In this document: one piece after another, positions 1 to 8,925 of the stretch
Layout of the letters: every line of letters starts with the position of its first letter
How positions within the stretch are numbered: position 1 is the stretch's first letter
Source of the DNA: Delftia tsuruhatensis
Lineage (GTDB): Bacteria > Pseudomonadota > Gammaproteobacteria > Burkholderiales > Burkholderiaceae_C
Length of the DNA stretch: 64,000 nt
NCBI RefSeq assembly: GCF_903815225.1
Contig: NZ_LR813084.1
Coordinates: 2,026,501 to 2,090,500 of the forward strand
Direction of reading: 5' to 3'
Made by a program: the position numbers and the translations under genes
The notes under the pieces: generated by a model
Database searches by the model: none
Told to the model about the DNA's origin: nothing
The model's input: the letters and a program-made list of their open reading frames with translations, nothing else

Positions 1-767
1 GACAGCGTCATGACCTCGTAGCCGGTGCGGGTCACGACCAGGGTATGTTCCCACTGCGCCGAAAGGCTGTGGTCCTTGGTGACGATGGTCCAGCCATCCT
101 TGCCCAGTTCCTTGATCTCGCGCTTGCCCAGGTTGAGCATGGGCTCGATGGTGAAGACCATGCCTTCCTCCAGCACCGTCCCCGTGCCGGGGCGGCCGTA
201 GTGCAGGATCTGGGGCTCTTCATGGAACTTCTGGCCGATGCCGTGGCCGCAGAACTCGCGCACCACCGACAGGCCGTGGCCTTCGGCGAAGGTCTGGATG
301 GCGTGGCCGATATCGCCCAGCGTGGCGCCGGGCCTGACCTGCTGGATGCCCAGCCACATGGCATCGAAGGTCAGCGCCGACAGGCGCCTGGCCGCGATGG
401 AGCACTCGCCGATCAGGAACATGCGGCTGTTGTCGCCGTACCAGCCGTCCTTGGTGATCACGGTCACATCCACGTTGACGATGTCGCCCTTCTTGAGCGG
501 CTTGTCGTTGGGGATGCCGTGGCAGACCACGTGATTGACCGAGGTGCACAGGTGGCCGGGGTAAGGCGGATAGCCGGGCGGCTGGTAACCGATGGTGGCC
601 GATACCGTGCCCTGTTGCGCCATGCATTCGGCGCCCAGGCGGTCGATCTCCGCCGTGGTGATGCCGGGCTTGATGTGGGGGGTGATGTAGTCCAGCACTT
701 CCGAAGCCAGGCGGCAGGCCACGCGCATGGCCGCGATGTCTTCGGCGCTCTTGATGGTGATGCTCAT
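1..767 (-). CDS. map: Type I methionine aminopeptidase (3' end cut by window edge)
   Basis: Removes the N-terminal methionine from nascent proteins in the cytoplasm. The translation begins MSITIKSAEDIAAM and runs off the left edge without a stop. It carries the usual ligand motifs of the family in order: the two aspartates (NVDVTV and YGDNSRMF), the GHGIG histidine, FTIEPML and the last glutamate in QWEHT. The end seen, GYEVMTLS, is close to the usual C-terminus, so only a few residues are missing. It is divergent from purL with a 177-base gap between the start codons. Identity is secure. Whether rpsB or another gene follows it cannot be seen. Confidence 0.96.
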   Translation of the reverse strand, partial: MSITIKSAEDIAAMRVACRLASEVLDYITPHIKPGITTAEIDRLGAECMAQQGTVSATIGYQPPGYPPYPGHLCTSVNHVVCHGIPNDKPLKKGDIVNVDVTVITKDGWYGDNSRMFLIGECSIAARRLSALTFDAMWLGIQQVRPGATLGDIGHAIQTFAEGHGLSVVREFCGHGIGQKFHEEPQILHYGRPGTGTVLEEGMVFTIEPMLNLGKREIKELGKDGWTIVTKDHSLSAQWEHTLVVTRTGYEVMTL

Positions 768-875
768 GGCCTCGATTATCCCATTGCGCCTCCCGACGTG
801 CAGGGGTAAGGGGCGGCTGTCGCCACCGGGACGCCCCGGCCCGGTAAAATGGCGGTCTCACCGATTCAGCGCCTT

Positions 876-903
876 GCGGCCTGCCCGTGCCGGGCGGGGC
901 CGC
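876..903 (+). promoter_or_regulatory. Stem-loop in the purL leader
   Basis: GCGGCC (876-881) pairs with GGCCGC (898-903), and CCCG (884-887) with CGGG (891-894), around a short loop. A TAAAAT hexamer at 845-850 could be the -10 element of the purL promoter, but no good -35 is visible. The stem may be a leader structure or only a GC-rich inverted repeat. No known purine riboswitch was recognised. Confidence 0.3.
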
Positions 904-944
904 AGGGCGCTTTTCACAAGCCTCCTCACCCAACAGGCCGCCAC

Positions 945-3900
945 GTGACCTTGCATCTGACACAGTTTGAGGGTGGAAACGCCCTGAGCTCGTTCCGCGC
1001 CCAGCAGCTTCTGACCGACCTGGTCTCCATCCATCCCAAAATCACCGGCATCTCCGCGCGCTTCGTGCACCTGGTGGCCACGGACGCCGCACCCACGCCC
1101 GCACTGCAAGAGCGCCTTCAGGCGCTCTTGACCTATGGAGACCCCTATGAAGGCCCGGCCGACGGCACGGTCCTGGTGGTCACGCCGCGCCTGGGCACGA
1201 TCTCGCCCTGGGCTTCCAAGGCCACCGACATCGCACGCAACTGCGGCCTGGCGGTCTTCCGCGTGGAGCGCATCACCGAGTACCGCATCGCCCTGAAGAC
1301 GGGCCTGCTCGGCGGTACTCCCGAACTGACGACCGAGCAGACCGCGCGCATCGCCGCTCTGCTCCACGACCGCATGACCGAATCGGTCTTCGCCACGCGC
1401 GCCGAGGCCGAGCAGCTGTTCTCCGCCCTCAGCGCCGCGCCCATGGAGTTCGTCGATGTGCTGGGCGGCGGCCGCGCGGCGCTGGAAGCCGCCAACCGCC
1501 AATGGGGCCTGGCCCTGGCAGACGACGAGATCGACTATCTGGTCGATGCCTTCAAGGGCCTCGGGCGCAACCCCACGGACGTGGAACTGATGATGTTCGC
1601 GCAGGCCAACAGCGAGCACTGCCGCCACAAGATCTTCAACGCCCAGTTCACCATCGACGGCGTGGCCCAGGACAAGAGCCTGTTCGGCATGATCCGTCAC
1701 ACGCACCAGGTCTCGCCCCAGCACACCGTGGTGGCCTACTCGGACAACGCCTCCATCATGGAAGGCCACGAGGTCGAGCGCTTCGTCGCCGCCTTCGAGG
1801 CTGCCAAGGACAAGATCAAGGCCCCCAGCTACCAGAAGAAGCAGGCCGTCAACCACGTCCTGATGAAGGTGGAGACGCACAACCATCCCACGGCCATCTC
1901 TCCCTTCCCCGGCGCCTCCACGGGCGCGGGCGGCGAGATCCGCGACGAGGGCGCCACGGGCCGCGGCTCCAAGCCCAAGGCCGGCCTGACGGGCTTCACG
2001 GTCTCCAAGCTGTGGGGCAGCGAAGTGGGCAAGCCCGAGCACATCGCCAGCCCGCTGCAGATCATGATCGAGGGCCCGCTGGGAGGCGCGGCCTTCAACA
2101 ACGAGTTCGGCCGTCCCAACCTGACCGGCTACTTCCGCGAGTACGAGCAGCAGGTCGGCGACATCACGCGCGGCTACCACAAGCCCATCATGATCGCGGG
2201 CGGCCTGGGCGTGATCGACTCCGAGCTCACGAAGAAAATCGAATTTCCCGCCGGCACCCTGCTGATCCAGCTGGGTGGCCCCGGCATGCGCATCGGCATG
2301 GGCGGCGGCGCGGCCAGCTCCATGGCCAGCGGCACGAACGCGGCCGAGCTGGACTTCGACTCCGTGCAGCGCGGCAACCCCGAGATCGAGCGCCGCGCCC
2401 AGGAAGTCATCAACCATTGCTGGGCCCAGGGCGACAGGAACCCCATCCTGGCCATCCATGACGTGGGTGCCGGCGGCCTGTCCAACGCCTTCCCCGAACT
2501 GACCAATGACGCGGGCCGTGGCGCGCGCTTCGACCTGCGTGCCGTCAACCTCGAGGAATCGGGCCTGGCGCCCAAGGAAATCTGGTCCAACGAAAGCCAG
2601 GAACGCTACGTGCTGGCGATTGCTCCCGAGTCGCTGGCCGAGTTCACGGCCTTCTGCGAGCGCGAGCGCTGCCCCTTCGCCGTGATCGGCACGGCCACCG
2701 AAGAGCGCCAACTGGTGCTGGAAGATACGGCCGTGGCCGCTGGCGACCAGAAGTTCCCCGTGGACATGCCCATGGACGTGCTGCTGGGCAAGCCGCCCAA
2801 GATGCACCGCGACGTGGCCACCGTGCAGCGCGAGCTGCCCCCCATCGACCTGACCGGCGTGCCGCTGGAAAAGGCGGTGATCGACGTGCTGGCCCACCCC
2901 ACCGTGGCCTCCAAGCGCTTCCTGATCACCATCGGCGACCGCGCCGTGGGCGGCCTGACCCACCGCGACCAGATGGTCGGCCCCTGGCAGGTGCCCGTGG
3001 CCGACGTGGCCGTGACCCTGGCGGACTTCAAGGGCTTCAAGGGCGAGGCCATGGCCATGGGCGAGCGCACGCCGCTGGCCGCCATCAACGCCCCGGCTTC
3101 GGGCCGCATGGCCGTGGCCGAGGCCATCACCAACATGCTGGCAGCGCCTATCGAACTGTCCAGGGTCAAGATGTCGGCCAACTGGATGGCCGCCTGCGGC
3201 GAGCCTGGCGAGGATGCGGCCCTGTACGCCACCGTCAAGGCCGTGGGCATGGAACTGTGCCCGCAGCTTGACATCTCCATTCCCGTGGGCAAGGACAGCC
3301 TGTCCATGCGCACGCAGTGGAACGAGGGCGGCCAGGTCAGGAAGGTGACTTCGCCCGTCAGCCTGATCATCACGGGCTTTGCCTCCATCGACGACGTGCG
3401 CGGCACGCTCACGCCCCAACTGGACGCCACGGAAGACGACAGCACCCTGGTGCTCGTGGACCTGGGGCGCGGCAAGATGCGCATGGGCGGCTCCATCCTG
3501 GGCCAGGTCCTGGGCCAGTCCGGCAACGAGACGCCGGATCTCGACGACGCCAAGGACCTGGTCGCCCTGGTCAACGCCGTCAACGACCTGCGTGCCAAGG
3601 GCCAGATCCTGGCCTACCACGACAAGGGCGACGGCGGCCTGCTGGCCACCGTGGCCGAGATGGCCTTCGCAGGCCACGTGGGCGTGGCGCTGAACGTGGA
3701 CATGCTGGTCACCGAAGGCGACGGCATCAGCGACAGCCGCATGGACTCGGGCGAGGGCAAGAACTGGGCCGCCCAGGTCAGCGGCCGCCGCGACGACATG
3801 ACGCTGCGCGCGCTGTTCAACGAGGAACTGGGCGCCGTGCTGCAGATCCGCACGGCCGACCGCGCCGCCGTCATGCAGACCCTGCGCGAACACGGCCTGG

Positions 3901-4955
3901 CCACCTGTAGCCATATCGTGGGCAAGACGCGCCCTGCCTCCTCCAAGGTCGATGCGGGCAAGGGCGAACTGCAGGTCTGGCGCGACGCCAAGTCCGTCTT
4001 CGGCGCCTCGCTCAGCGACCTGCACCAGGTCTGGGATGCCGTGAGCTGGAAGATCGCCCAGCAGCGCGACAACCCGGCCTGCGCCGACAGCGAACACGCC
4101 GCCGCCGGCGAGCCTGCCGACCCCGGCATGCACCTGCACCTGACGTTCGACCCGGCCGAGAACCCCGCCGCGCCCTTCCTGTCCCTGGGCGCCCAACCCC
4201 GCGTGGCCGTGCTGCGCGAGCAGGGCGTGAACTCCCATGTGGAGATGGCCTATGCCTTCACCGAGGCCGGCTTCGAGGCGGTGGACGTGCACATGACCGA
4301 CCTGCAGACCGGCCGCGCACAGCTGCAGGACTTCGCGGGCGTGGTCGCCTGCGGGGGATTCAGCTATGGCGATACGCTGGGCGCCGGCATCGGCTGGGCT
4401 CGCTCGATCACCTTCAATGACCGCCTGTCCGAGCAGTTCCAGCAGTTCTTCGGCCGCACCGACACCTTCGGCCTGGGCGTGTGCAACGGCTGCCAGATGT
4501 TTGCCGAGCTGGCCGACATCATTCCCGGTGCCCAGGACTGGCCGCGTTTCACGCAGAATCAGAGCAACCGCTTCGAGGCGCGCCTGTCCATGGTGGAAGT
4601 GCTGGAGTCGCCCAGCCTCTTCCTGCAGGGCATGGCCGGCAGCCGCCTGCCCATCGCGGTCGCCCATGGCGAGGGCTATGCCAACTTCCGCTTCCGCGGC
4701 AACGCGGCCAAGGCCATCGCAGCCATGCGCTACGTGGACAACCGTGGCCAGGCCACCGAGCAGTACCCGTTCAACCCGAACGGCTCGGCCGGCGGCCTGA
4801 CGGCGGTGACCACGGCCGACGGCCGTTTCACGGCCATGATGCCCCACCCCGAGCGCGTGTTCCGCAACGTGCAGATGAGCTGGACCAATGGCGACAAGTC
4901 CGAGTTCAGCCCCTGGATGCGTGTGTGGCGCAACGCGCGCAAGTGGCTGGGCTGA
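945..4955 (+). CDS. purL: Phosphoribosylformylglycinamidine synthase (single-chain PurL)
   Basis: Fourth step of purine synthesis: FGAR + glutamine + ATP to FGAM. The product is 1336 residues, the usual length of the large proteobacterial form that fuses the PurS-like, PurL synthetase and PurQ glutaminase parts. An N-terminal PurS-like region leads into the first AIRS-type half ([21 protein letters not shown], then the GGGAAS loop) and a second half around [12 protein letters not shown]. The C-terminal glutaminase has nucleophile Cys1180 in GVCNGCQM and the pair His1301/Glu1303 in HPERVF. The GTG at 945 ([12 protein letters not shown]) is preferred because family members start with this sequence; the frame is open further upstream without family-like sequence. 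A terminator follows directly. Confidence 0.97.
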   Translation: MTLHLTQFEGGNALSSFRAQQLLTDLVSIHPKITGISARFVHLVATDAAPTPALQERLQALLTYGDPYEGPADGTVLVVTPRLGTISPWASKATDIARNCGLAVFRVERITEYRIALKTGLLGGTPELTTEQTARIAALLHDRMTESVFATRAEAEQLFSALSAAPMEFVDVLGGGRAALEAANRQWGLALADDEIDYLVDAFKGLGRNPTDVELMMFAQANSEHCRHKIFNAQFTIDGVAQDKSLFGMIRHTHQVSPQHTVVAYSDNASIMEGHEVERFVAAFEAAKDKIKAPSYQKKQAVNHVLMKVETHNHPTAISPFPGASTGAGGEIRDEGATGRGSKPKAGLTGFTVSKLWGSEVGKPEHIASPLQIMIEGPLGGAAFNNEFGRPNLTGYFREYEQQVGDITRGYHKPIMIAGGLGVIDSELTKKIEFPAGTLLIQLGGPGMRIGMGGGAASSMASGTNAAELDFDSVQRGNPEIERRAQEVINHCWAQGDRNPILAIHDVGAGGLSNAFPELTNDAGRGARFDLRAVNLEESGLAPKEIWSNESQERYVLAIAPESLAEFTAFCERERCPFAVIGTATEERQLVLEDTAVAAGDQKFPVDMPMDVLLGKPPKMHRDVATVQRELPPIDLTGVPLEKAVIDVLAHPTVASKRFLITIGDRAVGGLTHRDQMVGPWQVPVADVAVTLADFKGFKGEAMAMGERTPLAAINAPASGRMAVAEAITNMLAAPIELSRVKMSANWMAACGEPGEDAALYATVKAVGMELCPQLDISIPVGKDSLSMRTQWNEGGQVRKVTSPVSLIITGFASIDDVRGTLTPQLDATEDDSTLVLVDLGRGKMRMGGSILGQVLGQSGNETPDLDDAKDLVALVNAVNDLRAKGQILAYHDKGDGGLLATVAEMAFAGHVGVALNVDMLVTEGDGISDSRMDSGEGKNWAAQVSGRRDDMTLRALFNEELGAVLQIRTADRAAVMQTLREHGLATCSHIVGKTRPASSKVDAGKGELQVWRDAKSVFGASLSDLHQVWDAVSWKIAQQRDNPACADSEHAAAGEPADPGMHLHLTFDPAENPAAPFLSLGAQPRVAVLREQGVNSHVEMAYAFTEAGFEAVDVHMTDLQTGRAQLQDFAGVVACGGFSYGDTLGAGIGWARSITFNDRLSEQFQQFFGRTDTFGLGVCNGCQMFAELADIIPGAQDWPRFTQNQSNRFEARLSMVEVLESPSLFLQGMAGSRLPIAVAHGEGYANFRFRGNAAKAIAAMRYVDNRGQATEQYPFNPNGSAGGLTAVTTADGRFTAMMPHPERVFRNVQMSWTNGDKSEFSPWMRVWRNARKWLG

Positions 4956-4970
4956 TGCCCTGGCTCCGTT

Positions 4971-5002
4971 AAAGCAAAAGGCCCTTCGGGGCCTTTTGCT
5001 TT
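4971..5002. terminator. Bidirectional rho-independent terminator after purL
   Basis: A perfect 14-bp stem (4971-4984 with 4989-5002) closes a TTCG tetraloop. The right arm ends in a T-rich stretch on the plus strand and the left arm gives one on the minus strand. It lies between the stops of the convergent purL and DUF4130-type genes and should serve both. Confidence 0.9.
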
Positions 5003-5013
5003 TGCTGCTTGCG

Positions 5014-5856
5014 CTACGGCTCCAGCATCTGCCCCGTGCGCGCCCGTGCCTGTTGCACCAGGGTGGAGATCAGCACCGTCTCGGGGAGGTTCTTCCAATA
5101 GCGGCGTGGCATCTCGCGCAGCATGGCCTGTTCCTTGAGGCGGGCGGGGTTGAAGGTGCTGGCGTAGTAGGTCAGCCACAGGGCCTCGCCCGCGTCGGGG
5201 GGCGGGGCGTCGCTGCGCCGGGCGCCGAGGCCGAAGCGCAGGCCGTGTCCGTCCCAGTGCGCGCTGCAGCCGGGTGTCAGGATGGCCCAGTGCATGTTGG
5301 CGAAGCGGTCCCGGAAAAAGGGCGCTGCCGCGCGCAGCGTGTGGTGCTCGGGCTCGAACCAGGCGATGTGCAGGTCCGGCGCGTCCGGGCGCTGCGTGGT
5401 CCGAAAGCGCACGAAGGCATGGATCTTGTGGATCTCGCGGGAGACGGGCCTGGCCAGCGACTCCAGGCTGCGCCAGTCCGTATCCAGTGCGTCCAGCCGC
5501 AGCGCGGGCCTGGCCTGCACGCGTGCCAGCCAGCGGTGGCACAGCTCGAAGCGGCCGGGGGCGCGGTGCATGCAGGCATGGCGCAGCGTGGACAGTTGGG
5601 CCTCGGAAAGCGCCAGGCCTGCATCGCCGGGGCGCGCCACGGCGGCCAGCACCGCCGCGGGCATGGCGGGGCCGGGGCTACCGGAAAACAGGTCTGCGCC
5701 CGAGTCCTGTGCGGATGCGGCCTGTCGTGCATCGGGCCAGCGCCAGCGCACGGCGCAGGGATCGGCACCATGGGCCAGCAGGGCGCGACAGGCCGCGCGA
5801 AAGCCGGCCCAATCGTCGGGCGCGTCGAGTTCGATGACCAGGCCGTGGCCGTGCAT
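5014..5856 (-). CDS. DUF4130 / TIGR03915-type putative DNA metabolism protein
   Basis: A 280-residue protein of the family annotated as 'probable DNA metabolism protein', which occurs beside a radical SAM partner or as the N-terminal half of UdgX-type uracil-DNA glycosylase fusions. The conserved core is seen in REIHKIHAFVRFR, IAWFEPEHHTL, FFRDRFANMHWAILTP and the C-terminal YYASTFNPARLKEQAM followed by MPRRYWKNLPET. Here it stands alone, with no glycosylase domain fused. It follows the radical SAM gene with an 8-base gap, so the two are almost certainly co-transcribed and under the same LexA box. The molecular activity is unknown; a role in DNA repair is inferred from the partner and the SOS site. 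Confidence 0.85.
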   Translation of the reverse strand: MHGHGLVIELDAPDDWAGFRAACRALLAHGADPCAVRWRWPDARQAASAQDSGADLFSGSPGPAMPAAVLAAVARPGDAGLALSEAQLSTLRHACMHRAPGRFELCHRWLARVQARPALRLDALDTDWRSLESLARPVSREIHKIHAFVRFRTTQRPDAPDLHIAWFEPEHHTLRAAAPFFRDRFANMHWAILTPGCSAHWDGHGLRFGLGARRSDAPPPDAGEALWLTYYASTFNPARLKEQAMLREMPRRYWKNLPETVLISTLVQQARARTGQMLEP

Positions 5857-5864
5857 GACACGCT

Positions 5865-7184
5865 CTAGAACAGGCTGGCCTGCACCGGATCGGCCCGGCG
5901 CATGCCGCTGTGCCGCACCTGTGCCGGGCCTTCCTTTGACTGCTGGATCAACCGGCTGCGCAGCGTGGCCGAATCCATCTCGCCGAGCAAGGGCCTGTGC
6001 CCATCGACCAGTACAAAAGGCAGGGCCTTGCGGATGGGCCCGCGCAGCCGCAGCAGGTCATCCAGCCGCAGCCGCCGCACGCGCCGCGCGGCCAGCAGCC
6101 GCTCCACGGTCTGCGAGCCCAGGCCCGGCACGCGCAGCAGCAGGCTGCGCGGCGCGCGGTTGAGGTCCACGGGGAACTGCTGGCGGTGGGCCAGCGCCCA
6201 GGCCAGCTTGGGGTCGATCTCCAGGTCCAGCATGCCGTGCAGGCTGGCCGCCGCGATCTCGCCGGCCTCGTAGCCGTAAAAGCGCATCAGCCAGTCGGCC
6301 TGGTACAGGCGGTGCTCGCGCATCAGCGGCGGTGCCTGGGGCGGCAGGTCCCGCGAGGCATAGGGAATGGGGCTGAAGGCCGAGTAGTACACGCGCCTGA
6401 GGCCATAGCCTGCGTACAGCCTGTGGCTGGCGTCCAGGATGTCGGCGTCCGTGGCCTGGTCCGCACCCACGATCATCTGTGTGCTCTGCCCGCCGGGGGC
6501 GAAGCGGGGAACGGCGGCGCGCCGTGCCGGTGCGCCGGGCAGGGCCTGCACCTGGCGCTGCTCGCGCGTGGCCGCGCGCCATGCCCGCACCTGCTCGTCC
6601 ACGCCGTGCATGGCCTGGCGGATGCGCCGGCCGTCCTTTTCAGGCGCGAACCGGGCCAGTCCGTCATCCGTGGGCAGCTCCACATTGATGCTCAGCCGGT
6701 CGGCGTAGCGGCCCGCCAGCGCGAGCAATCGCGGCTCCGCGTCGGGAATGGTCTTGAGGTGGATATAGCCGCGGAAGTCATGCTCCTCGCGCAGCCGGCG
6801 GGCGACTTCGACCAGTTGCTCCATGGTGTAGTCGCTGGAGCGGATGATGCCGCTGGACAGGAAAAGCCCCTCGATGCAATTGCGCCGGTAGAAGTCCAGC
6901 GTCAGGCGCACCACCTCGTCGACGGAAAAGCGCGCGCGCTGCACGTTGGAGCTCTTGCGGTTGATGCAATAGCGGCAATCGAAGAGGCAGAAGTTCGTCA
7001 GCAGGATCTTGAGCAGGGAAATGCAGCGTCCGTCTGGTGCATAGCTATGGCAGATGCCCATGCCCGTGGTCGAACCCATGCCTGTGCCGTCCAGCGAGTC
7101 ACGGCCCCGGGACCCGCTGGAGGCGCAGCTGGCGTCGTACTTGGCCGCGTCGGCGAGGATGAAGAGTTTGCGTTGCAGATCCAT
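5865..7184 (-). CDS. Putative DNA modification/repair radical SAM protein (TIGR03916 type)
   Basis: A 439-residue radical SAM enzyme. The [4Fe-4S] cysteines are Cys66, Cys70 and Cys73 in CLFDCRYC, preceded by the family opening LFILADAAKYDASCASSGS. The C-terminal part has a helix-hairpin-helix (LLRVPGLGSQTVERLLAAR), consistent with binding DNA. The family is found next to DUF4130/TIGR03915 proteins, as here. The ATG at 7184 gives the usual family N-terminus (MDLQRKL). No Shine-Dalgarno precedes it, because a LexA box ends two bases upstream; an in-frame ATG at 7208 would place the box inside the coding region. The mRNA may be leaderless. The substrate is unknown. Confidence 0.88.
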   Translation of the reverse strand: MDLQRKLFILADAAKYDASCASSGSRGRDSLDGTGMGSTTGMGICHSYAPDGRCISLLKILLTNFCLFDCRYCINRKSSNVQRARFSVDEVVRLTLDFYRRNCIEGLFLSSGIIRSSDYTMEQLVEVARRLREEHDFRGYIHLKTIPDAEPRLLALAGRYADRLSINVELPTDDGLARFAPEKDGRRIRQAMHGVDEQVRAWRAATREQRQVQALPGAPARRAAVPRFAPGGQSTQMIVGADQATDADILDASHRLYAGYGLRRVYYSAFSPIPYASRDLPPQAPPLMREHRLYQADWLMRFYGYEAGEIAAASLHGMLDLEIDPKLAWALAHRQQFPVDLNRAPRSLLLRVPGLGSQTVERLLAARRVRRLRLDDLLRLRGPIRKALPFVLVDGHRPLLGEMDSATLRSRLIQQSKEGPAQVRHSGMRRADPVQASLF

Positions 7185-7186
7185 GG

Positions 7187-7202
7187 CTGTATGAATATAC
7201 AG
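7187..7202 (-). promoter_or_regulatory. LexA (SOS) operator of the radical SAM/DUF4130 pair
   Basis: The sequence reads CTGTATATTCATACAG on the minus strand, a perfect CTGT-N8-ACAG box with an AT-rich core like the E. coli consensus. It sits immediately upstream of the radical SAM start codon and reads into the two-gene repair operon. LexA of beta- and gammaproteobacteria is known to bind this motif, so DNA-damage induction is a firm prediction. Confidence 0.85.
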
Positions 7203-7374
7203 TATCATGGAAGAGCCTGCTTGCAGCCTGACCTGCGAGACCGGGCGGTGCCGGGATCATTCCAATGAATGAGCGCTTGCTTTCGCGGGTTCGCAGCGGC
7301 CTTGCCATTCAATGGGGCAATGCGCCTGCATATGCGGATTGCGAATGCCATTCCGGCAGAAACGGCGCTGTTGT

Positions 7375-7389
7375 GATTTGTTTCAAATC
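7375..7389. promoter_or_regulatory. Inverted repeat upstream of the SWIM-MoxR-VWA operon
   Basis: GATTTG-TTT-CAAATC is a perfect 6-bp inverted repeat about 95 bases before the first gene of the operon, in an AT-richer part of the divergent gap 7203-7482. It may be an operator for the operon. No sigma70 promoter could be fixed with confidence, and nothing else was recognised in this gap. Confidence 0.3.
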
Positions 7390-7482
7390 GGCGAGACCTA
7401 TTGCTGATAGGCTTTCGGCCTTGCCGTGTGCGGCCATCCGCAATCCGCCTGGCGACCACAAACACTTGGAGAGGGAGCTTCG

Positions 7483-8925
7483 GTGTCGCGCGTATTAGGA
7501 ACTGAGAGCGAAGTGCTGGCGCTGTCGCCGGACGCCTCATCGAGCAAGGCCGCCAAAGGGCTGCAATCGCCCGCCAAATGGCCGTCGATGGGGTGCAATG
7601 AAAGTGCGGTCTGGGGAGAATGCCAGGGCAGTGGCAGCAAGCCCTATCAGACCCAGGTCGACCTGTCGGGGCCGTCCTTCAAATGCTCCTGCCCCAGCCG
7701 CAAGTTCCCCTGCAAGCATGGCCTGGCGCTGATGCTGATGCGGGCCGGTGGCCAGGTGCCCGAAGGCGTGGACCCGCCTGCCTGGGTACAGTCGTGGCTG
7801 GACAGCCGGCAGGAGAAGGCCGAGAAGAAAGAGGCCAAGGCTGCCGCCGCGGCGGCGGCGCCACCCCCCGACCCCGAAGTCGCCGCCAGGCAGCAGGCCC
7901 GGCGCGAGGACAAGCGCTGGGACAAGGTGGAAGCCGGCCTGCAGGAGCTGTCGCTGTGGATGCAGGACATGGTGCGCGCCGGGCTGGCCAACCAGGCCGG
8001 CGACACCCAGATGCGCCAGCGCTGGAACACCATGGCCGCGCGCATGGTCGATGCCCAGGCCACGGGCATGGCGGCACGCATCAAGGATTGCCGGGACCTG
8101 GTGGACAGCCATCGCGACTGGCCGCGCGACATGCTGGTGCAACTGGGCCACTGGCAGCTCATCATCGATGCGGTGCGCCGCCGCGAATCGCTGAGCCCCG
8201 AGGTCAAGGCCGATGTCATGGCCGCGCTGGGCTGGCCCATGGACAAGGCCGAGGTACAGACCAGGGGCCGGCAGGTCGAGGACGAATGGCTGGTCGTCGG
8301 CCTGCGCATGATCGAGCTGGAAGGCCGGCTCATGGAGCGCCGCGTCTGGCTCCAGGGCCGGCGCACCGGCAGCATGGCATTGGTGCTGGACTATGCCCAG
8401 GGCGGGCGTGGCTTCGAGTCGGCCTGGGTGCCCGGCCATCGTTATGGTTGTGCGCTGACCTTCTACCCGGGTCATGCGCCGCTGCGCGCCATCGCCGCCC
8501 AGGGCAACGGCCCGGCTCTGGCGGCGGACGGCGCCAGCCCGATGTCCTCGTCGGCCGTGGAGGCGGTCCTGCCGCAACTGGGCCGGCGTGTCGCGGCCAA
8601 TCCGTTGCAGGCCACGCAGCCGCTGTGCCAGGACGGCCTGCGGCTGGTGCCGGTGCAGGGCCAATGGTTCGCGGCCTGGCCCGAGACTCCGGGCGGGGCC
8701 GCCGTACAGCCCGTGCCCGTGGCCATCGATGATGGCGAGGCCTGGCGCCTGCTGGCACTGACCGGTGGCGAACCCATGCAGCTGTTTGGCGAATGGGAGA
8801 GCGGCCCGGCCGTGGGCCGCTGGCGCCTGTTGAGCGCCTGGCAGGCGCGCGCGGGCGGGGGTGATGGCGGAAAGGCCGTCCCGCAATCTCAATGTGTCTG
8901 GCACACCCAGGGTGATCCCATATGA
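7483..8925 (+). CDS. SWIM zinc-finger protein (YehQ-like), first gene of operon
   Basis: A 480-residue protein with a SWIM zinc finger near the N-terminus: Cys68-x-Cys70-x6-Cys77-x-His79 in CSCPSRKFPCKH. A charged Ala/Lys/Glu linker and a Pro/Ala run follow, then a mostly helical body. SWIM domains bind nucleic acid or protein partners; the target here is unknown. The GTG at 7483 is chosen because a good Shine-Dalgarno (GGAGAGGGAG, 7468-7477) lies at the right distance. The stop overlaps the next start (ATGA). E. coli YehQ is the closest named relative, and it too sits beside MoxR, DUF5682-type and VWA genes. Confidence 0.8.
   Translation: MSRVLGTESEVLALSPDASSSKAAKGLQSPAKWPSMGCNESAVWGECQGSGSKPYQTQVDLSGPSFKCSCPSRKFPCKHGLALMLMRAGGQVPEGVDPPAWVQSWLDSRQEKAEKKEAKAAAAAAAPPPDPEVAARQQARREDKRWDKVEAGLQELSLWMQDMVRAGLANQAGDTQMRQRWNTMAARMVDAQATGMAARIKDCRDLVDSHRDWPRDMLVQLGHWQLIIDAVRRRESLSPEVKADVMAALGWPMDKAEVQTRGRQVEDEWLVVGLRMIELEGRLMERRVWLQGRRTGSMALVLDYAQGGRGFESAWVPGHRYGCALTFYPGHAPLRAIAAQGNGPALAADGASPMSSSAVEAVLPQLGRRVAANPLQATQPLCQDGLRLVPVQGQWFAAWPETPGGAAVQPVPVAIDDGEAWRLLALTGGEPMQLFGEWESGPAVGRWRLLSAWQARAGGGDGGKAVPQSQCVWHTQGDPI

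Noticed and set aside
858..4847. Very long open frame (over 1300 codons) on the minus strand opposite purL
   Set aside because: It is the antisense shadow of a strongly GC-biased gene. The translation is full of His/Gly/Ala/Arg with no domain, while the plus strand is clearly PurL.
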